Shown here: piece after piece, positions 41,387 through 42,326 of the stretch
How positions within the stretch are numbered: the first letter of the stretch is position 1
Layout of the letters: each line of letters opens with the position of its first letter
IMG/VR virus record: IMGVR_UViG_3300025699_000017
Span: 1 to 42,326 of that record
From: a virus
Reading direction: 5' to 3' (one strand)
Length of the DNA stretch: 42,326 nt
Notes under the pieces: model-generated
The model's database searches: none
What the model was told of the DNA's origin: nothing
What the model saw: the letters and a program-made list of their open reading frames with translations, nothing else
Position numbers and translations under genes: made by a program

Positions 41387-41659
41387 CTAACCTTGATTCA
41401 TGTCATCCTCTAACTTTTTTATCTTAGCATGAATCATGGATGCTGCTTCATAGTTCTCTTGCTCTAAGTTAATCTTGAGTAGTTTTTTTAACTGCTCTAT
41501 CTCGTGCTTCAAGTTCAACTGCTCATACTCATCAAGCTGACCTTGGTCGAAGAACATAATGTAGTGACCCAGTTTATCAATCATATCCTCACTCGGCTTG
41601 GTCAGTTCATCAGCTATATATAATGCTAGTTTCTTTAGTTCCTTGTCAGTCATTCTCAT
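41387..41659 (-). CDS. Small protein with UVR-like C-terminus
   Basis: 90 aa. N-terminal KELKKLALYIADELTK resembles the N-terminus of the neighbour at 41807-42019. C-terminal LKKLLKINLEQENYEAASMI with HAKIKKLEDDM has the spacing of the UvrB/UvrC UVR motif (about L...nYEaAa..r..I..Le). UVR motifs mediate protein pairing in DNA repair and stress proteins. Function unknown. Confidence 0.55.
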   Translation of the reverse strand: MRMTDKELKKLALYIADELTKPSEDMIDKLGHYIMFFDQGQLDEYEQLNLKHEIEQLKKLLKINLEQENYEAASMIHAKIKKLEDDMNQG

Positions 41660-41820
41660 TATATGAATATTAAGGCATCGTCAATTACGCGATACTTCTC
41701 TTGATACTTCTTGAGTAACTCTATGTTATAAGGTCTTACAATCCCGTTTGAAATTGCATCGTTAAGTATCCTTATCTCTGTGTCAGATATGGCTGTCATA
41801 AGTGAGTTACGATACTTCAT
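41659..41820 (-). CDS. Small unknown protein
   Basis: 53 aa from the chosen ATG at 41820 (MKYRNSLMTAISDTEIRILN..., ending YRVIDDALIFI). An earlier ATG at 41871 would add 17 residues coded in low-complexity overlap with the next gene upstream; a later one at 41799 would avoid overlap. The stop is sure within this frame, the start is not. It abuts the 90-aa gene by one base (41659). No family recognised. Confidence 0.45.
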   Translation of the reverse strand: MKYRNSLMTAISDTEIRILNDAISNGIVRPYNIELLKKYQEKYRVIDDALIFI

Positions 41821-42019
41821 CAGACAGAAGACCTCTACTATTACTCTTCCTATTCTTCCTATTTTTCCCATTTTTCCTGTAAAATATATCTTTTATAAAT
41901 AGTCGAACGATTTTACCTAGTTCTCCATCGTTTGGTGTTTCTTTTTCCATTCTTATTAACTCAACTGCAATATACTTTGCCAGTTTCTTAATCTTGTAAA
42001 TACTTAGTTTATTAGTCAT
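41807..42019 (-). CDS. Small unknown protein, paralogue-like of 41387-41659
   Basis: 70 aa. YKIKKLAKYIAVELIRMEKE resembles the start of the 90-aa gene product (KKLALYIADELTK), suggesting duplication. The C-terminus is Lys/Arg/Asn-rich (KNGKNRKNRKSNS). Overlaps the upstream gene by 4 nt (ATGA). Confidence 0.48.
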   Translation of the reverse strand: MTNKLSIYKIKKLAKYIAVELIRMEKETPNDGELGKIVRLFIKDIFYRKNGKNRKNRKSNSRGLLSDEVS

Positions 42020-42216
42020 TTGTATATCTCGTTTACAATTAGGTTGTACATTTTGGAAAAGCTTTTGGATTTTATTTTTATGCAGATGGCTTCAGCATCC
42101 TCGTCTGAGGCTACCTCAAAACCAATGGAGCGTAGGTCTTCCATGCTGAAAACCCACTCCCCTTGTTTGCCGTACCAGTCCCGTGCGATTGACTCGCTAA
42201 TCTTATCTATTGTCAT
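42016..42216 (-). CDS. Small unknown protein
   Basis: 66 aa. MTIDKISESIARDWYGKQGE, then FSMEDLRSIGFEVASDEDAE and a Lys-rich helix. No family recognised. It follows the partial sigma gene by 2 nt and overlaps the next gene by 4 nt. Confidence 0.5.
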   Translation of the reverse strand: MTIDKISESIARDWYGKQGEWVFSMEDLRSIGFEVASDEDAEAICIKIKSKSFSKMYNLIVNEIYK

Positions 42217-42218
42217 AC

Positions 42219-42326
42219 CTATACATGGTTTCTTATATACTTAATCACGTTCTTTTTACCTTTTGATAGGTTGGACTTACTTGTTCCTAGAGATATATTC
42301 AATACCTCAGCAATCTCGTGGTGCTT
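42219..42326 (-). CDS. ECF-type sigma factor, C-terminal end (partial)
   Basis: Frame open to the window edge; only the last 35 residues are seen. HHEIAEVLNISLGTSKSNLS followed by KGKKNVIKYI reads like sigma region 4.2, with the helix-turn-helix typical of Bacteroidota ECF sigma factors (EIA..L.IS.GTSKS.LS.). It would recruit host RNA polymerase to phage promoters. Because most of the protein is outside the window, it could also be another HTH of the same type. Confidence 0.6.
   Translation of the reverse strand, partial: KHHEIAEVLNISLGTSKSNLSKGKKNVIKYIRNHV

Noticed and set aside
1-42326. Diversity-generating retroelement or retron
   Set aside because: No reverse transcriptase motif (such as YxDD) and no A-biased template repeat next to the tail genes.
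1-42326. tRNA or tmRNA genes
   Set aside because: No cloverleaf with T-arm GTTCRA and CCA-end pattern was recognised in gaps, though a covariance search could not be run.

Overview
The window looks like part of the genome of a short-tailed (podovirus-like) double-stranded DNA phage of a Bacteroidota host, probably marine. Evidence for the phage: terminase, portal, scaffold-like protein, capsid, connector and tail genes lie in canonical order on the plus strand, and a replication, recombination and nucleotide-metabolism block runs convergently on the minus strand. Evidence for a Bacteroidota host: genes mostly start after A/T-rich leaders without a clear Shine-Dalgarno sequence, one intergenic region carries a TTTG-N21-TAnnTTTG promoter of the Flavobacteria/Bacteroides type, and the partial gene at the right edge reads like region 4 of a Bacteroidota ECF sigma factor. 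Some structural proteins resemble those of crAss-like and related marine phages as I remember them, but no giant virion RNA polymerase is visible here.

Layout, plus strand. Positions 2-1825 terminase large subunit (5' end outside the window), portal, scaffold-like protein, major capsid protein with a strong terminator at 6923-6955, an unknown protein, connector (7924), neck/stabilisation-like protein (8959), two large tail proteins (10171 and 13862), two coiled-coil internal virion candidates (15589, 16305), an NlpC/P60 cell-wall peptidase (18522), and one 3133-residue protein (19432-28833). The last carries a zinc-protease motif, a GNAT-like segment and an ADP-ribosyltransferase-like domain, so it is a polyvalent protein that is probably packaged and ejected.

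A convergent terminator at about 28835-28879 separates the two arms. Layout, minus strand, read right to left (direction of transcription): end of an ECF-type sigma factor, four small genes, a repeat-bearing intergenic region, a 52-aa gene, a 54-bp inverted repeat, an HTH protein overlapping a sigma-70-like protein by 128 nt, then a promoter/attenuator. After that come ERF annealing protein, RecE/YqaJ-like exonuclease, SSB-like protein, T7 gp4-like primase-helicase, metallophosphoesterase, GIY-YIG nuclease, several small genes including a 34-aa zinc-ribbon-like protein, MazG-like pyrophosphohydrolase, PD-(D/E)XK nucleases, and class I ribonucleotide reductase (nrdB, a small coiled-coil gene, nrdA). 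Many of these minus-strand genes overlap by 4 nt (ATGA or GTGA), as in tightly coupled operons.

How it fits together: sigma-like and HTH proteins probably time transcription through the host RNA polymerase, RNR and MazG supply and clean the nucleotide pool, and primase-helicase, SSB, ERF and exonuclease replicate and recombine the DNA. The plus-strand arm builds the particle and its ejected proteins. No DNA polymerase, holin, receptor-binding protein, integrase, tRNA or CRISPR array was found, so the window is probably incomplete.
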